Part shown: one piece after another, positions 13,316 through 24,590 of the stretch | How the letters are laid out: the number at the start of each line of letters is the position of its first letter | Numbering within the stretch: position 1 is the stretch's first letter | Assembly (NCBI RefSeq): GCF_937616625.2 | Contig: NC_065571.1 | Location: 55,165,651 to 55,229,650, forward strand | DNA length: 64,000 nt | Direction: 5' to 3' | Origin: Mercurialis annua | Taxonomy: Eukaryota; Streptophyta; Magnoliopsida; Malpighiales; Euphorbiaceae | Notes under the pieces: model-generated | Databases searched by the model: none | Told to the model about the DNA's origin: nothing | Seen by the model: the letters and a program-made list of their open reading frames with translations, nothing else | Program-made: the position numbers and the translations under genes

Positions 13316-13527
13316 AAATCTGAAAAAAAAGGGAAATTCTCATGTTAGAGTAAAAATAAAATAGTTAGAGTAAAAAATAATAAGAAATAAGTATTATTAT
13401 AATAAAAAAGGACTTTGGAGTAAAAAAATAAAAGTGCTAAAAAGATGAGGTATTTTCTCTATCTTTTCCTTGTTGAGGTATAATTTACTATTATTTTAAA
13501 AAATAGAGTATTTTCCCTAATTTTCTC
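12230..13527. mobile_element. Non-autonomous Mutator-like TIR element, 1.3 kb
   Basis: The ends GGGAAATTTAGG and the inverse of GAGAAAATTAGG are flanked by an exact 9-bp duplication AAAAATAAA at 12221-12229 and 13528-13536, the length expected for Mutator-like transposition. Pairing continues inward (CCTCAACAAGGAAAA at both ends). The interior has dozens of short motifs of the type ATGATAACGATATGATAA (12400-12900), a GC-richer block (13080-13170) and a GAA/GA microsatellite. No transposase is present. The repetitive open frames on both strands around 13041-13364 come from the microsatellite. Confidence 0.85.
13219..13311. repeat. (GAA)n-(GA)n microsatellite
   Basis: An uninterrupted purine run of GAA units with one GAC, followed by about 18 GA units. 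It sits inside the 12230-13527 element and is a likely length-variable marker. Confidence 0.95.
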
Positions 13528-13895
13528 AAAAATAAATTACATGGAAATTTGACCCATGTTCATGTAGGAAACATGATCTAATGGTTAGTATATTTCATAT
13601 TAACATTAATTTATTTTATTTTCAATAAAAGTTAAACTTTTTTGACCAAAAAAAAGGTAAATTCATATAATTTTATTCCAATCGGATAATTTTTAAGCTT
13701 AAATCTAACAAATAACTAGCCAATTGGAGATATAAAAATAAAGAGAAAATTACACAAATGGGCTAAATAAGGGCCTTTCTTACAAAAATGCTAAGCCTTC
13801 TTAAATCTTACATCTATGCTAACTTTTTCTTTACTCTTTTAAGCTAATAACGGGAAAAAATTACATCTCATACCTAATTAATCACAGCCTTCCAT
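13528..13895. other. Intergenic, possible left end of another TIR element at 13741
   Basis: From 13741 the sequence reads GAGAAAATTACACAAATGGG, which looks like a Mutator-like terminus. I found no inverted partner downstream, so no element is called. Confidence 0.3.
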
Positions 13896-14009
13896 TTGTC
13901 TTTTTTGATTCATTTTTCTATAGATCTAACACACATTACTTTTTATCCTTATCCTCTCAATTCAAGATTAGATATTTTTTATTTTTTATTTCTCTGCAAA
14001 TTTTCAATG

Positions 14010-14166
14010 GAAGTCATATTTCAGTCTCACCCATCAACGTTCAATCTCAAAGCACCGCTCTTTGTGCCGCTTGCTTACCGAACGGTGGAGGTTTTCTCCG
14101 ACGAGTGATGGTCTCTTGTTCACTCATCCCCTTGGTTTCGTGACTACCGGCTTCAAGAACGCTATT
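14010..14166 (+). pseudogene. ERD15 / PAM2-motif protein fragment with an internal stop
   Basis: The frame beginning MEVIFQSHP reads a PAM2-like motif (STFNLKAPLFVPLAYRTVE) and then SSPWFRDYRLQERY. This is the N-terminal arrangement of plant ERD15/CID proteins, whose PAM2 motif binds the MLLE domain of poly(A)-binding protein. Between the two blocks a TGA replaces the first of the two tryptophans expected there, and TAA follows the second block. AT-rich leader-like DNA precedes it. The next stretch contains an AG followed by a short frame (KVDLIYVDEALAAAMLGF, about 14392-14455) that I cannot assign. Family recognition is from memory. It could be a captured gene fragment or a decayed gene; no parent copy is in the window. 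Confidence 0.65.
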
Positions 14167-14199
14167 AAGATCTGTAATCTGATGCGTTTTTGAACGATG

Positions 14200-16960
14200 A
14201 TGTTTTTTTTCCTTCTTTGTCTTGTTTCTTATCTAGTTTATAAGCATTACTGAACAACACTTTTTGTACATTTATCTCTCTTTTACAATAATTTGGATTG
14301 GATTGCCAATAAATTTGTTTTGATGGGAATTCAATAGAAAGATTCTTCCTTGTTCCGCTTATGATTTGTTTTTCTCCCGAGAATTGCAGAAAAGTAGACC
14401 TTATTTATGTAGATGAGGCACTTGCAGCAGCAATGCTTGGCTTCATCTGTTAAATAACTTGAGCATTAATATACATTGGCCCTGTTCTCTGAGATCTTTT
14501 GTACAAATTAACATGAGACATATGTTGATATATCCTTCTAATGATTGGAGTGTCATGTACACATGGAGATTAAGATTGGGGAGAGGAGACAAAATAATTT
14601 ATATTAGAAAAAAATAATATACATTGGCCCTGTTCTCTCTTCCATTCACAAGTTGGATTAAAATAATTTATATTAGAAAAAAATTAAAAGAATTATAATA
14701 TGGTGAATTTAATTTATGTTAAAAAATTAAAAATAATCAAACATACAAAAAGTCACTTGAAAAATAAATTTAAATAAAATATTATCAAATTTTATATAAC
14801 GAATACATCTCCGATACATTTTTAATACATCTCTAATACATTTTCGACACAACTCAGATATATTAGATAATAATAAATTTATTTATTTAAAAAAAAATAG
14901 TTAATCGACGCATAGATGAGTTAATCTTTTTTTTAATCTTGGATCGAAAAGTGAACTAGATGTAGTAAATCGAAGTTTAATTAATTGAATCAATTAAACT
15001 TTTAATTTGTCATTTTTTACTTTTTTATCGATTTAATTGAATCAACCGATGAATATTTGATACATACAAAAGATATTTGAAAAAAAGATTTGATACATCT
15101 ACGATACATATACGATACACCTCAAATACATATCAATTACATTTGCAATACATATTTGATACATATTCGTTGTTTGGAACCCTCTACTTATTGTCCCTTT
15201 TTAAGTTTTATTACTGATATTTTTATACATCTCAAAACTTATCGAAAATTTTATTACATGTATTGCATATTTGATATATCTCTGATAAATAATTTATATA
15301 TATGATAGATATATTTTTAAAATGTATTAAACAGATACATCGTTGATATATAATTTATACATGATATACACATCCTTAATATATGTTTTTTAGATGTATT
15401 CGTTAGATACATCTTTCATATACAATTAAAACATGATAAATATATTATTAATACGTATCATTGATAAATATTTTATACAATTTACAGAGCATGTGGCATA
15501 TTTTTATTTAATATATGTTATAAATATATTTTAACTATCCGTAAATTATATATTCAGTGCGTTAAATATACAACTCACATACAAATACTATACATATACA
15601 ATACATCTCTTACACATATCAGAAATAATTGAGACGCATAATGAGAAATTGTTGCAAATAAAGAGAAAATATATTTTAATGCTAATGAAGTGGATAATAT
15701 TGTTATGAGTTCTTTTTTTGTGTATATATCATGTATATTAAAGATGTTTATATCGAGTAACATATAAATATGTTATTGATGCATGAATTTCAATTAAAGT
15801 ATGTGACAGGTGTATCTTTAATTTAAAATATATTATATATACACCTCAAAGACAATAAAATATCAAATAATATCAATAACATTTTGATATTATATATACA
15901 CCTCATAACTTATTATTTTTATGCTTCAATTTATAGTGAATAGTAACATATTAAAATGTTATTGATATTATTTGATGCGTGAATTTTAATTAAAGCACGT
16001 GATACATATATATTTTAATTTAAAATATATTATAAATACACCTTAGAGACGCATAAATAATACATATTAATAATATATTTATTTATTTATAAATTTATGT
16101 TTGTTTTAAAAATATAAAAAAGTAATAATCAGGTATGTCCTAGATTCATATATGATACATATCAGATACATAAATGATACATGTTTGAATAGTTTGACGA
16201 ACTGACGCGTGACTGACGCACAGTTATGATGCGCGTGTCAGACGCATGTCAGACGCGTTTCTGACGCGTTTTTGACCTATTCTGACGCGTTTTTGACTTT
16301 TTTTCTACCCTTTTCTCCTTGCAACGTGTCAGCTTCTTGTGGAGTATGTATTTGATGTAATTTTTCAGATTTTGTATGTGTTGATGTAATTATTTGGCTG
16401 ATTAAGTAATGTTGTTATTTGCTTTCATTTTTTGTATAGTTTTGTCATTTTCTAAAAAATAAATGGTAATTTGATATAATTTTAAATTCTTTACTATTGA
16501 AAGATGTAGAATTTAATTTTTTGTAATAATTTTTAATCAACTAACAATTTTATTTCAGAAATAAAATTATTTCTCATAAATCCTGAATTATTATTGTTTT
16601 GAAATAAAAATAATGTACTGTTGGTGCCTATTTGCAATTAAGTCAACAAATAGATTCTAATTTATTTAAAGCATGCATACCACATATATAATCTAATTTA
16701 TTTGTTTGTAATTTTTCATAACCTGTTTGTAATATAGTCCACAAATAATCATATCACAGTTGTAGTTCAAGTTTAAATTTTGTTTATATTCAAGTTTTAT
16801 TGATTGCTTTATAAATTATTGGAACAAAGATTACCATTTATTCTCTGACATACTCCATGTGTTTTCTGTTCTAATTAAAACATAGAGTGCTTCTATCATC
16901 TATGACTCAAAAATTATGAATTATAGTCCAGATTCATTTAACTAATATTAAAAATGAAAT
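14200..16960. repeat. AT-rich repetitive block with GATACAT and TGACGCGT motifs
   Basis: About 2.7 kb without a gene. Motifs of the type GATACAT/CATACA recur at 14795-14870 and 15057-15170, with scattered copies on either strand to about 15600. A diverged direct duplication runs at about 15759-15850 and 15945-16040 (GTTATTGATGCATGAATTTC versus a copy with small changes). At 16195-16290 the motif TGACGCGT and close variants occur about eight times, then ordinary AT-rich sequence follows. No borders or coding were found. Confidence 0.5.
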
Positions 16961-17200
16961 GAAAAATAAATAAATAAACGAACTTTTATTCGAATTCATT
17001 CACGAGCTTATTCACGAACCAGTAACCGAGTTGTTCATCAATCTAAACGAGCTGAACACCACTATGTCCATGTTCGGCTCATTTAATTTAACGAACATTA
17101 AATCATGCCCGAACTCGGTTCGTTTATATTACGAACAAATACAAACCGAGCTCTTATCGAGCCGAACAACTCGATTCGTTTACACCCCTATATGCAGCTG
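16960..17200. repeat. hAT-like repeat fragment
   Basis: Sequence rich in GAACGAAC/GTTCGTTT and CCGAAC motifs, ending TTTACACCCCTA, as in the right ends of plant hAT MITEs. The left end and target duplication were not found. Confidence 0.35.
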
Positions 17201-17212
17201 AGTGGTTTGGTA

Positions 17213-18192
17213 GGCTAATAATTACCCATAACACCTCACTTCTGTGTCTTCTTACACTAACCTCTCTAAATTAAGAAACTTACACTATTCATCAAAAAAA
17301 AACTTACACTAAAGCCCCAAAAGTTATAGTTTTTGATCATGTAGAGCTAACACACATCAAACATAATGAGGTGTCATTAAAAAAAATTCACACACAACTC
17401 CACGTTAGCTGCCATCTCACTAAAAATTCAAAATATCTGAAATATCCTTACCTTCTCCTAATTTAATTAAAAATAAAAAAGCCAAACCAACTAACCAAAT
17501 AAACCAATCTAGTACAATCAAATCACCCACTCAACCACAAACCACCACCGACCGCCACCGCCGGCTATTCACAATCCATCGCCGGCCGATCTGCTCTTCA
17601 CGATGAAGAACAAAAAGATGTTCGTTTGACGAGGAACAACAACTCCTCGCATGAGGAGAAGGAGCTCCTCCTCATGCGGCAGATCTGCTCCTCTGGCAGC
17701 AGATTTGCCATTGTTGGTGGCAGGTGGTGGGTGGCGATTAGGATTGAGTAGACGGTTGGGTTTATTTTGTTAATTGTTTTTTTAATTAAATTAGGAGAAG
17801 ATAAGGTATTTTCGGTACTTTGAATTTTCAATGAGGGGGTAGCTGATGTGGAGTTGTGTGATTTTTTGAAAATGACATTTCATCATTTTTGGCAGTGTTA
17901 ATTTCATTTTTTTTCCTAATTCATACACGGTGCCGACGTGTTACTCATTTATTGGTTAAAAATGACTTACATTTCAATAAATTGCATCAATAAATAAATT
18001 TACGTCAGCACCGTGTATGATTTTAGGAAAAATAAAAATCGATGTATTTTATAAAAAGTTTTTAAAAATATAATTAAATAAAAAAAAAGGTGTAAAGTTG
18101 GTGAATTTTTATAATATTTTTTTTCTTTTTTTTAATTTAGAAGGTTTAATATAAAGGGACGTAAAGTGAGATGTCATATGAGATTATTAGCC
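17213..18192. mobile_element. Non-autonomous Mutator-like element, 980 bp
   Basis: It begins GGCTAATAATTACCCATAAC and ends with the inverse (GAGATTATTAGCC). The flanking 9-mers are GGTTTGGTA (17204-17212) and TGTTTGGTA (18193-18201), matching at 8 of 9. Inner arms pair as well: CACAACTCCAC near 17395 with GTGGAGTTGTG near 17845, and CCTTCTCCTAATTTAATTA with its inverse. The termini match those of the 58560-59491 element, so the two are one family. A small palindrome around an ACACGGTGC motif is nested at 17905-18045. Confidence 0.75.
17905..18045. repeat. Nested short palindrome
   Basis: CCTAATTCATACACGGTGCC and its inverse GGCACCGTGTATGAATTAGG-like arm (right copy AGCACCGTGTATGATTTTAGG) surround a roughly 60-bp centre. 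It is probably a small MITE inserted in the Mutator-like element; its target duplication is unclear. Confidence 0.5.
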
Positions 18193-18201
18193 TGTTTGGT
18201 A

Positions 18202-18346
18202 AGTGGAATGCGAATCCACAATGCAATGATTCATCAACTTCAAGTTTGTGCCTTTTCTTTAATGAACTGGGACTGCCTTCAATGTACACGCCCGCAGGCA
18301 CCAAGAGAAAAATTATGAAGGCAAACAAATAAATTGAGAGCGCCAA
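18202..18346 (-). pseudogene. Possible remnant of a signal-peptide coding exon
   Basis: The minus-strand frame starts MALSIYLFAFIIFLLVPAGV, a good secretory signal or membrane anchor, then a basic stretch (SSLKKRHKLEVDES). The frame runs to the border of the Mutator-like element at 18192, and the sequence across the empty site would continue it for a few codons. I do not recognise the family. It may be a gene truncated by the insertion, or chance. Confidence 0.25.
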
Positions 18347-18359
18347 CCATGTGCACTCA

Positions 18360-20102
18360 TTACAACTATTTCAAAATAAAAATGAGTACATTATTTTCAA
18401 AAAATTATTTACTATAGCATCAATATACTATAATAAAAAAATAAATCTTGTTTTTCAATGCTAACTTTATTTTTAAGGATAAAATTCATTGAAGAGAAAA
18501 TAAGTGCAAACATCAAAATTGTATCGTAAAATTTTATATATAATTTTTTAAATTTTAATCTAAGACATAAATACAAAATAACAAAAATACAATAAAAGCA
18601 TTAATCAGAAGGAGAAAAATAAATGTCTTTTTGTACCGTAAGTACTAAAGAAATTGTTGTTGCGAGAATTTTGATTATAATCTCTACCAATTATATCGTT
18701 GATCGTTGAAACGCTTGAACAATTGTATCTTTATAAATCAAATAACCATTTTTAATAAAAATATACTAAAAAAATAAATTTAAATCAAAACAAATACAGC
18801 AAAAATTTTCTTTGTTTATGTTATATGACATTGATCAAATGAAGATTTTCAACATAAAAAGCCTATAATTTAAAAAAAAAACTGATCGAACAAAAAATTC
18901 TTTACATACAAACTAAAAGATCTTGTTTTATGAATAACTAAAAGATATTGATTAATTCAAGATCAATAATGCACCGGGAATGAACCAAACAAATAATTTC
19001 TTACATATCAATAAGTAATAAATTCAAATGGTATAAGCATTATGCAGCAATTTGTTAGGTCATGGGTTTAATTTTTTCCGCAAGTGCCCCATCCTCCCTA
19101 ATTATAAAAAAAATTACATTCGTCGTAAAAGTGATAAACTTTGAGAATTAAAATTAAAATGTGATCATATTTAAGTTATATTTAAAATTTAGTCATTTTT
19201 TATGTTCGAATGTCTACGGCTGCATAACATATATTCTTTCATGAATAATTACTTCTGAATTAATTATCTATCTAGAATCTGAATAGTTAATATATAAATC
19301 CATATTTTTAAAAAATATATTGTATTAAAGTCTACAAATCATTAATTAATCGCATAATCTTGCACATATTTTTTTTCTACTCTAGTAATTATTTCATAAT
19401 ATGAATAAATTTTATATTTTAAAAACTTAGAATGACACTTAAATATCAGCAATTGAGACTAAACAAAAATCAATTAATTATATATAAAATGAACTATAAC
19501 TCTATGAATTTAATTGGTTCTAATCATCACTACTAGTAAATCTTAATTATTACATAAAATAAAAATCCAATACAAAATATTTTTAACTATCGAATATGAT
19601 ACATTTATTCTTATTACTTAATACTTCTGCCTTAAAATATTGAATGGAGAGTTCATTCACGATTTTGCCTTTGCTCTATAAATGGATCGTTATTTTAGGT
19701 AGAAGAAAACCATAATAAAGAAAAAATTAATGCTTGAAAATGATTCCTTTTGTTTCTAGTTAGTTCATTATGCCAATTGCCAAGAACTAATTGACAAGTT
19801 CATAGAACAATTTTGCACATTTGCGAAAAAGCCAAGCAAATGAAAATAGACAAATTGTGTAAGGAACATGCCAATTGCCAGGCATTATAAAAAGGCAAAT
19901 GCCAAGTTGGGTTCATGTATTTAGTAGATTTTGTAAATTGAATCCTTGTACTTAAATTTGTCAATATCGACTCCTTACACTTTTAATCTCATAGACAATA
20001 AATTTGAATATTCCACGCACTGTTAGTGCGACTAGAATATATTTTTATTCATTTTTAAAATTTTACCTTATGACAAATTTAATCCTCATATATTAATGAA
20101 AT
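18360..20102. other. Intergenic, AT-rich, with one SINE-like fragment
   Basis: A stretch at about 19025-19110 (CAAATGGTATAAGC, then GTTAGGTCATGGGTTTAA) resembles the tRNA-like head of a SINE and matches 25735-25822. Nothing else recognised before the copia element. Confidence 0.45.
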
Positions 20103-20273
20103 TGTTGATAGAAATGAACCAAAATGTAAAACTGATTCATTAAGTTTCTAATTCTGTACATTTGCTTTATATACAAGAAACTGAGCTTAGCTCAACTATT
20201 CTAGAAACAGAAAATAGACTAATAATACTCTACTAACAACCTCATAACTAACTAATTAAATACTCTCTTTACA
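20103..20273 (-). repeat. 3' LTR of the copia element
   Basis: This LTR is identical by eye to 24824-24994. The gag-pol stop lies inside it, so the last few codons are LTR-encoded. A purine tract (minus GAGGGGGAG, 20274-20282) precedes it. Confidence 0.95.
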
Positions 20274-23200
20274 CTCCCCCTCAAGAGGAGCATATATATT
20301 AATAAGGCTCATCTTGCCTAGTAGAGTATGAAACTGTCCTGAGCTCAATGCCTTAGTGAAAATGTCTGCCAGTTGCTGAGCAGAAGGAAGATACAGAGGT
20401 TTAAGAATGCCTGCTTGAATCTTCTCTCGGATAAAATGACAATCCAATTCAATATGCTTAGTTCGTTCATGAAATACTGGATTATTGCAGATGTGAAGAG
20501 CTGAGATGTTGTCACAATAGAAGCTCACTGGAGAAGAATGATGAACTTTAAAATCTGACAGAAGGTATAGTAACCAAGTGACTTCAGAAGCAGTTGTAGC
20601 CATGGACCTATACTCAGCTTCTGTGGAACTTCTAGAAACAACCTGTTGTTTCTTTGATTTCCAGCTAATCAAAGATGATCCCAAAAAAATGCAATATCCA
20701 GTAAGAGACCTTCTTGTATCAGGACAACCAGCCCAATCACTATCACAATATGCTGTCAATTGAGGAGTTGCAGAAGCAGAGAAATAAAGTCCTTGTCCAG
20801 GAGAGCCCTTTAAGTATCTGAGCACTCTTAAAGCAGTCTGCAGGTGACAATCTGCAGGTTTATCCATGAATTGTGTAAGGACATGGACAACATATGTGAT
20901 ATCAGGTCTTGTAAGAGTAAGATAGAGCAATTTCCCTATGAGTTGTCTATAACCAGTGGGATCAGTTAAGAGACCCTCAGATTGATGTGCCAGCTTGTGA
21001 TTAGCCTCAATAGGGACTGAAACTGGTTTGGTTCCTGCTAAACCATAATCCTCAAGCAAATCCAGAACATATTTGCATTGACAGATAGAAATACCAGAAC
21101 TATTTCTTGCAATCTCTAGTCCAATAAAGTATTTTAGAGTCCCCAAATCTTTGAGCTTGAACTGACTGCCCAGAAAATGCTTAAGGGAAGAAATGGCAGA
21201 TGGATTAGAACTAGCTATGATGATATCATCAACATAAAGCAACAGTGCAATGAATCCATTAGAGTCAGACTTGGTAAATAAGGAGTAATCAGACTTAGAT
21301 TGTATAAAACCCTGTGTTAACAAGGAAGTAGTAAACTTCAAATTCCATTGTCTTGAAGCCTGCTTAAGACCATACAATGATTTATGCAGTTTGCACACCA
21401 GTTTAGCAGTAGGTTTATCAGATGACTCCCCCTGAATCTGATAACCTTGAGGAATAGTCATATAAACATCCTCTTCCAAATCACCATTAAGAAAGGCATT
21501 ATTGACATCAAGCTGAGATAAATGCCATTTGTTAGCAGCTGCTAATGCCAAGAAAACTCTCACTGTAGTATGTTTTGCCACAGGACTGAATGTTTCTTGA
21601 TAATCAAAACCAAACTTCTGATTGTAGCCCTTAGCCACTAATCTGGCCTTATATCTTTCAATACTCCCATTTGAATGAAATTTGATTTTATAAACCCACT
21701 TTGAGCCAATAGCATGTTGACCTGGTGGTAGAGAAACAAGAGACCAAGTATTGTTCTGATGAAGTGCAGATAATTCTTCCTTCATGGCTTGTTGCCATTG
21801 AGGAGATAAAGCAGCCTGTTTATATGTTTTAGGTTCTGTTGCAGCAGAAACTTGCATAATAAAGGATTGATAAGAAGGGGATAAGTGAGAGAAGGAAAGA
21901 TAGTTTTGTAAAGGATGAGAAGTTGAACAAGTAGCTGCTTGATGATAATACTGAGAAAGGTAAGCTGGTAAGGTATGGGTTCTAGTGCTTCTGCGAAGGG
22001 GTACAGGATTTGAAAGAGCAGAAACACTATCATTTGAAGGTGAAGAAGAAGAAGAATTTGGCTCAGGTATGATTGGTTCAGGTGTAAATGAATATGGTGG
22101 TATGATTGGCATAACAGGTGTTTGTGAAGTAGTGGGAGATGTTGCTTGAAAAGGATAAGTGGTCTCATGAAATTGCACATCTCTTGAAATAAAAACTGAA
22201 TGAGAAGTAAGATCATACAGTTTGTATCCTTTAGTATTCATAGGATACCCCACAAAAATGCACTTCTTTGCTCTAGAATCAAATTTCTTCCTGTGAGGAT
22301 CAATGTTTGTTGCAAAACAAAGAGAACCAAATACCTTGAAAGTAGTATAATCAGGTTTCTTATCATATAATCTCTCATAAGGACTGATATTATCAAGAAT
22401 AGGAGTAGGAATTCTGTTGATAATGTAGGCTGCTGTGAGAATTGCATGACCCCAGAAACTTATAGGCAGATTTGCCTGAAATAACAATGATCTTGCTACA
22501 TTGAGAAGGTGTTGATGTTTTCTCTCTGGAACACCATTTTGTTGTGGTGTATAGACACAAGTTGTCTGGTGAACAATACCCTTGGAAGTATAAAATGCAG
22601 AGAGTAGAAATTCTGTACCATTGTCTGTTCTAATAGTCTTGATAGACTTATTAAACTGAGTAAGAATCAGTTGATAAAACTGAGTGACAATATCAGACAC
22701 TTGTGATTTATATTTCAGTAAATAAATCCAAGTTGTTTTGGAATAATCATCAACTATTGTAAGAAAATAGTGATTACCATTCATATCAGCAGATGAATAA
22801 GGGCCCCATACATCCATATGAATGAGTTCAAAAGAAGAAGTGGAATGACAAGTATGACTGGGAAAAGGTAATCTCTTTTGATTAGCTTTAGGACAAATTT
22901 CACAAACATGAGACAAATCAACTTCAGAAAGTGATAAGACAGATTTAAGCAATTGCATTCTAGGTTTAGACAAGTGACCTAATCTACAATGCCATAAATC
23001 TGAGTTTATTGTGGTTACAGCAGAAACAGAATGTGAAGTATTTAAGCTATGAACATTCTTGTTCCTATTATCATCAAGTTGAAGATAATAGAGTCCTTGA
23101 AGAACTTTAGCATGACCAATCCTCATCAAAGTTTGATGGTCCTGTATTAAACAGTAATCAGCAAGAAACATTAAGAAATAATTTCTGTTGAAAGTCAATT

Positions 23201-24590
23201 TGCTAACTGAGAGCAAATTGAAAGTAAAGGAAGGTACTAAAAGGACATTGTGAATAATGAGTTTAGGAAAGAGTTGAACTGAACCAACATGAGTTATGGG
23301 GGCTTTCATTCCATTAGGAAGATGTACAGACCAATTTGTAACAGGTTTATAGGTAGTAAACAAATGCAGGGAACACACTATATGGTCAGTGGCACCAGTA
23401 TCCACAATCCAAGTGTTTGAACTACTAACTCCAGACTTAGTATTCATTGCAGCAAAAATAGAGGGTGAAATAGTCATACCAGTTGTAGCAACAACAGGTT
23501 CTGGATTGTGAGCAGCAGTAGGAGTTGAATCACTCAAAAGATAATACAGCTTCTGAATCTGTTCTGGAGTGAGATTAAGTGAGCTAGTATCATTAGCCAC
23601 AATAGGAGTATCATCATTACATTGTGCTTGTACATTGTAAGCTGCTCTAGGTCCTTGAGGAGCCTGATAAGGCCTAGGAACAGCAGGAGCAGGAGCAGGG
23701 GGTCTATACTGGTGATTAGATGCAGGACTATTGAATGAGTTAGGATTTCTGGTAGGATTCTTAAATTTGAAATTTGCAGGAAAACCAATCAATCTGAAGC
23801 AAGATTCTCTATCATGTCCTTGCTTTCCACAATTTGAACAAATTATATCAAGTTTAGTCTTTCTGACAGCCATGGCAGCAACTGTGTCAACAAGATTCAA
23901 CTGATGAAGAGACAAAGCCCTCTGACTTTCATCCCTCAATATCATGTTATAGGCTTGATCAATGTTAGGAAATGGTTTGGTATTAAGAACCTGAGATCTC
24001 TGATTCTGGAAAGTCTCATTCAAACCATTCAAGAATTGAAACACATAGTCCTTTTGCTGAATATCAGCAAACTTTTGAAAGCAATTGTGATTACATCTTC
24101 CACAGCTACAATGTGGAAGAGGTCTATAGCATTGAAGTTCTTCCCAAATACCATTCAACTCAGTATAATATGTATCAACAGATTTTGTACCTTGTGTAAT
24201 AGTGCATAGCTTTTGCTGTAATTGACATATCTTTGCATCATCAGGTTGTAAAAACCTCTGACTCAGCTTTTCCCAAATCTTTGAAGCATTGTCCATAAAG
24301 AACACAGTAGAAGCTATTGAAGGAGTTATAGATCTCAACAACCATGCTATCATCAAGTTGTTGCATCTTGTCCAAGCATTGTACTGAACATCATTATCAG
24401 GTGGTTTTGAAATGGATCCATCCAAGAAACCTTGCTTGTTTCTGATTGAAGCAGCAAGAAGAAAAGATCTTCTCCATGTCGCATAATTCGAAGAATTCAA
24501 CTCTGGTTGCACAATAACAGAGCTATGGTTCTCAGTAGGATGAAGGTAAAAAGGTGAAGCAGCATCTTCAATATGTGAAGAACTCGCCAT
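20256..24590 (-). CDS. Copia gag-pol polyprotein, 1444 residues, intact
   Basis: The order is gag (retrotransposon gag/UBN2 type, residues about 30-230), one zinc knuckle CSNCGKQGHDRESC near 250, and aspartic protease WIVDTGATDHIV near 398. Next come the pre-integrase LWHCRLGHLS, the integrase core with DDYSKTTW, DNGTEF and an ERKHQHLL block, the reverse transcriptase with YVDD near 1118, and RNase H (YCDSDWAGC near 1280, ending in the KHIELD region). Integrase lies before reverse transcriptase, which defines Ty1/copia. There is no internal stop or frameshift, so the element could be autonomous. The start is the first Met of the frame, about 230 bases after the 5' LTR. Translation as one Gag-Pol chain processed by its own protease is known for the group. 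Confidence 0.96.
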   Translation of the reverse strand: MASSSHIEDAASPFYLHPTENHSSVIVQPELNSSNYATWRRSFLLAASIRNKQGFLDGSISKPPDNDVQYNAWTRCNNLMIAWLLRSITPSIASTVFFMDNASKIWEKLSQRFLQPDDAKICQLQQKLCTITQGTKSVDTYYTELNGIWEELQCYRPLPHCSCGRCNHNCFQKFADIQQKDYVFQFLNGLNETFQNQRSQVLNTKPFPNIDQAYNMILRDESQRALSLHQLNLVDTVAAMAVRKTKLDIICSNCGKQGHDRESCFRLIGFPANFKFKNPTRNPNSFNSPASNHQYRPPAPAPAVPRPYQAPQGPRAAYNVQAQCNDDTPIVANDTSSLNLTPEQIQKLYYLLSDSTPTAAHNPEPVVATTGMTISPSIFAAMNTKSGVSSSNTWIVDTGATDHIVCSLHLFTTYKPVTNWSVHLPNGMKAPITHVGSVQLFPKLIIHNVLLVPSFTFNLLSVSKLTFNRNYFLMFLADYCLIQDHQTLMRIGHAKVLQGLYYLQLDDNRNKNVHSLNTSHSVSAVTTINSDLWHCRLGHLSKPRMQLLKSVLSLSEVDLSHVCEICPKANQKRLPFPSHTCHSTSSFELIHMDVWGPYSSADMNGNHYFLTIVDDYSKTTWIYLLKYKSQVSDIVTQFYQLILTQFNKSIKTIRTDNGTEFLLSAFYTSKGIVHQTTCVYTPQQNGVPERKHQHLLNVARSLLFQANLPISFWGHAILTAAYIINRIPTPILDNISPYERLYDKKPDYTTFKVFGSLCFATNIDPHRKKFDSRAKKCIFVGYPMNTKGYKLYDLTSHSVFISRDVQFHETTYPFQATSPTTSQTPVMPIIPPYSFTPEPIIPEPNSSSSSPSNDSVSALSNPVPLRRSTRTHTLPAYLSQYYHQAATCSTSHPLQNYLSFSHLSPSYQSFIMQVSAATEPKTYKQAALSPQWQQAMKEELSALHQNNTWSLVSLPPGQHAIGSKWVYKIKFHSNGSIERYKARLVAKGYNQKFGFDYQETFSPVAKHTTVRVFLALAAANKWHLSQLDVNNAFLNGDLEEDVYMTIPQGYQIQGESSDKPTAKLVCKLHKSLYGLKQASRQWNLKFTTSLLTQGFIQSKSDYSLFTKSDSNGFIALLLYVDDIIIASSNPSAISSLKHFLGSQFKLKDLGTLKYFIGLEIARNSSGISICQCKYVLDLLEDYGLAGTKPVSVPIEANHKLAHQSEGLLTDPTGYRQLIGKLLYLTLTRPDITYVVHVLTQFMDKPADCHLQTALRVLRYLKGSPGQGLYFSASATPQLTAYCDSDWAGCPDTRRSLTGYCIFLGSSLISWKSKKQQVVSRSSTEAEYRSMATTASEVTWLLYLLSDFKVHHSSPVSFYCDNISALHICNNPVFHERTKHIELDCHFIREKIQAGILKPLYLPSAQQLADIFTKALSSGQFHTLLGKMSLINIYAPLEGECKESI

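Noticed and set aside
13041..13364. Glu-rich (plus) and Phe/Leu-rich (minus) open frames
   Set aside because: They are produced by the GAA/GA microsatellite and lie inside a non-coding Mutator-like element.
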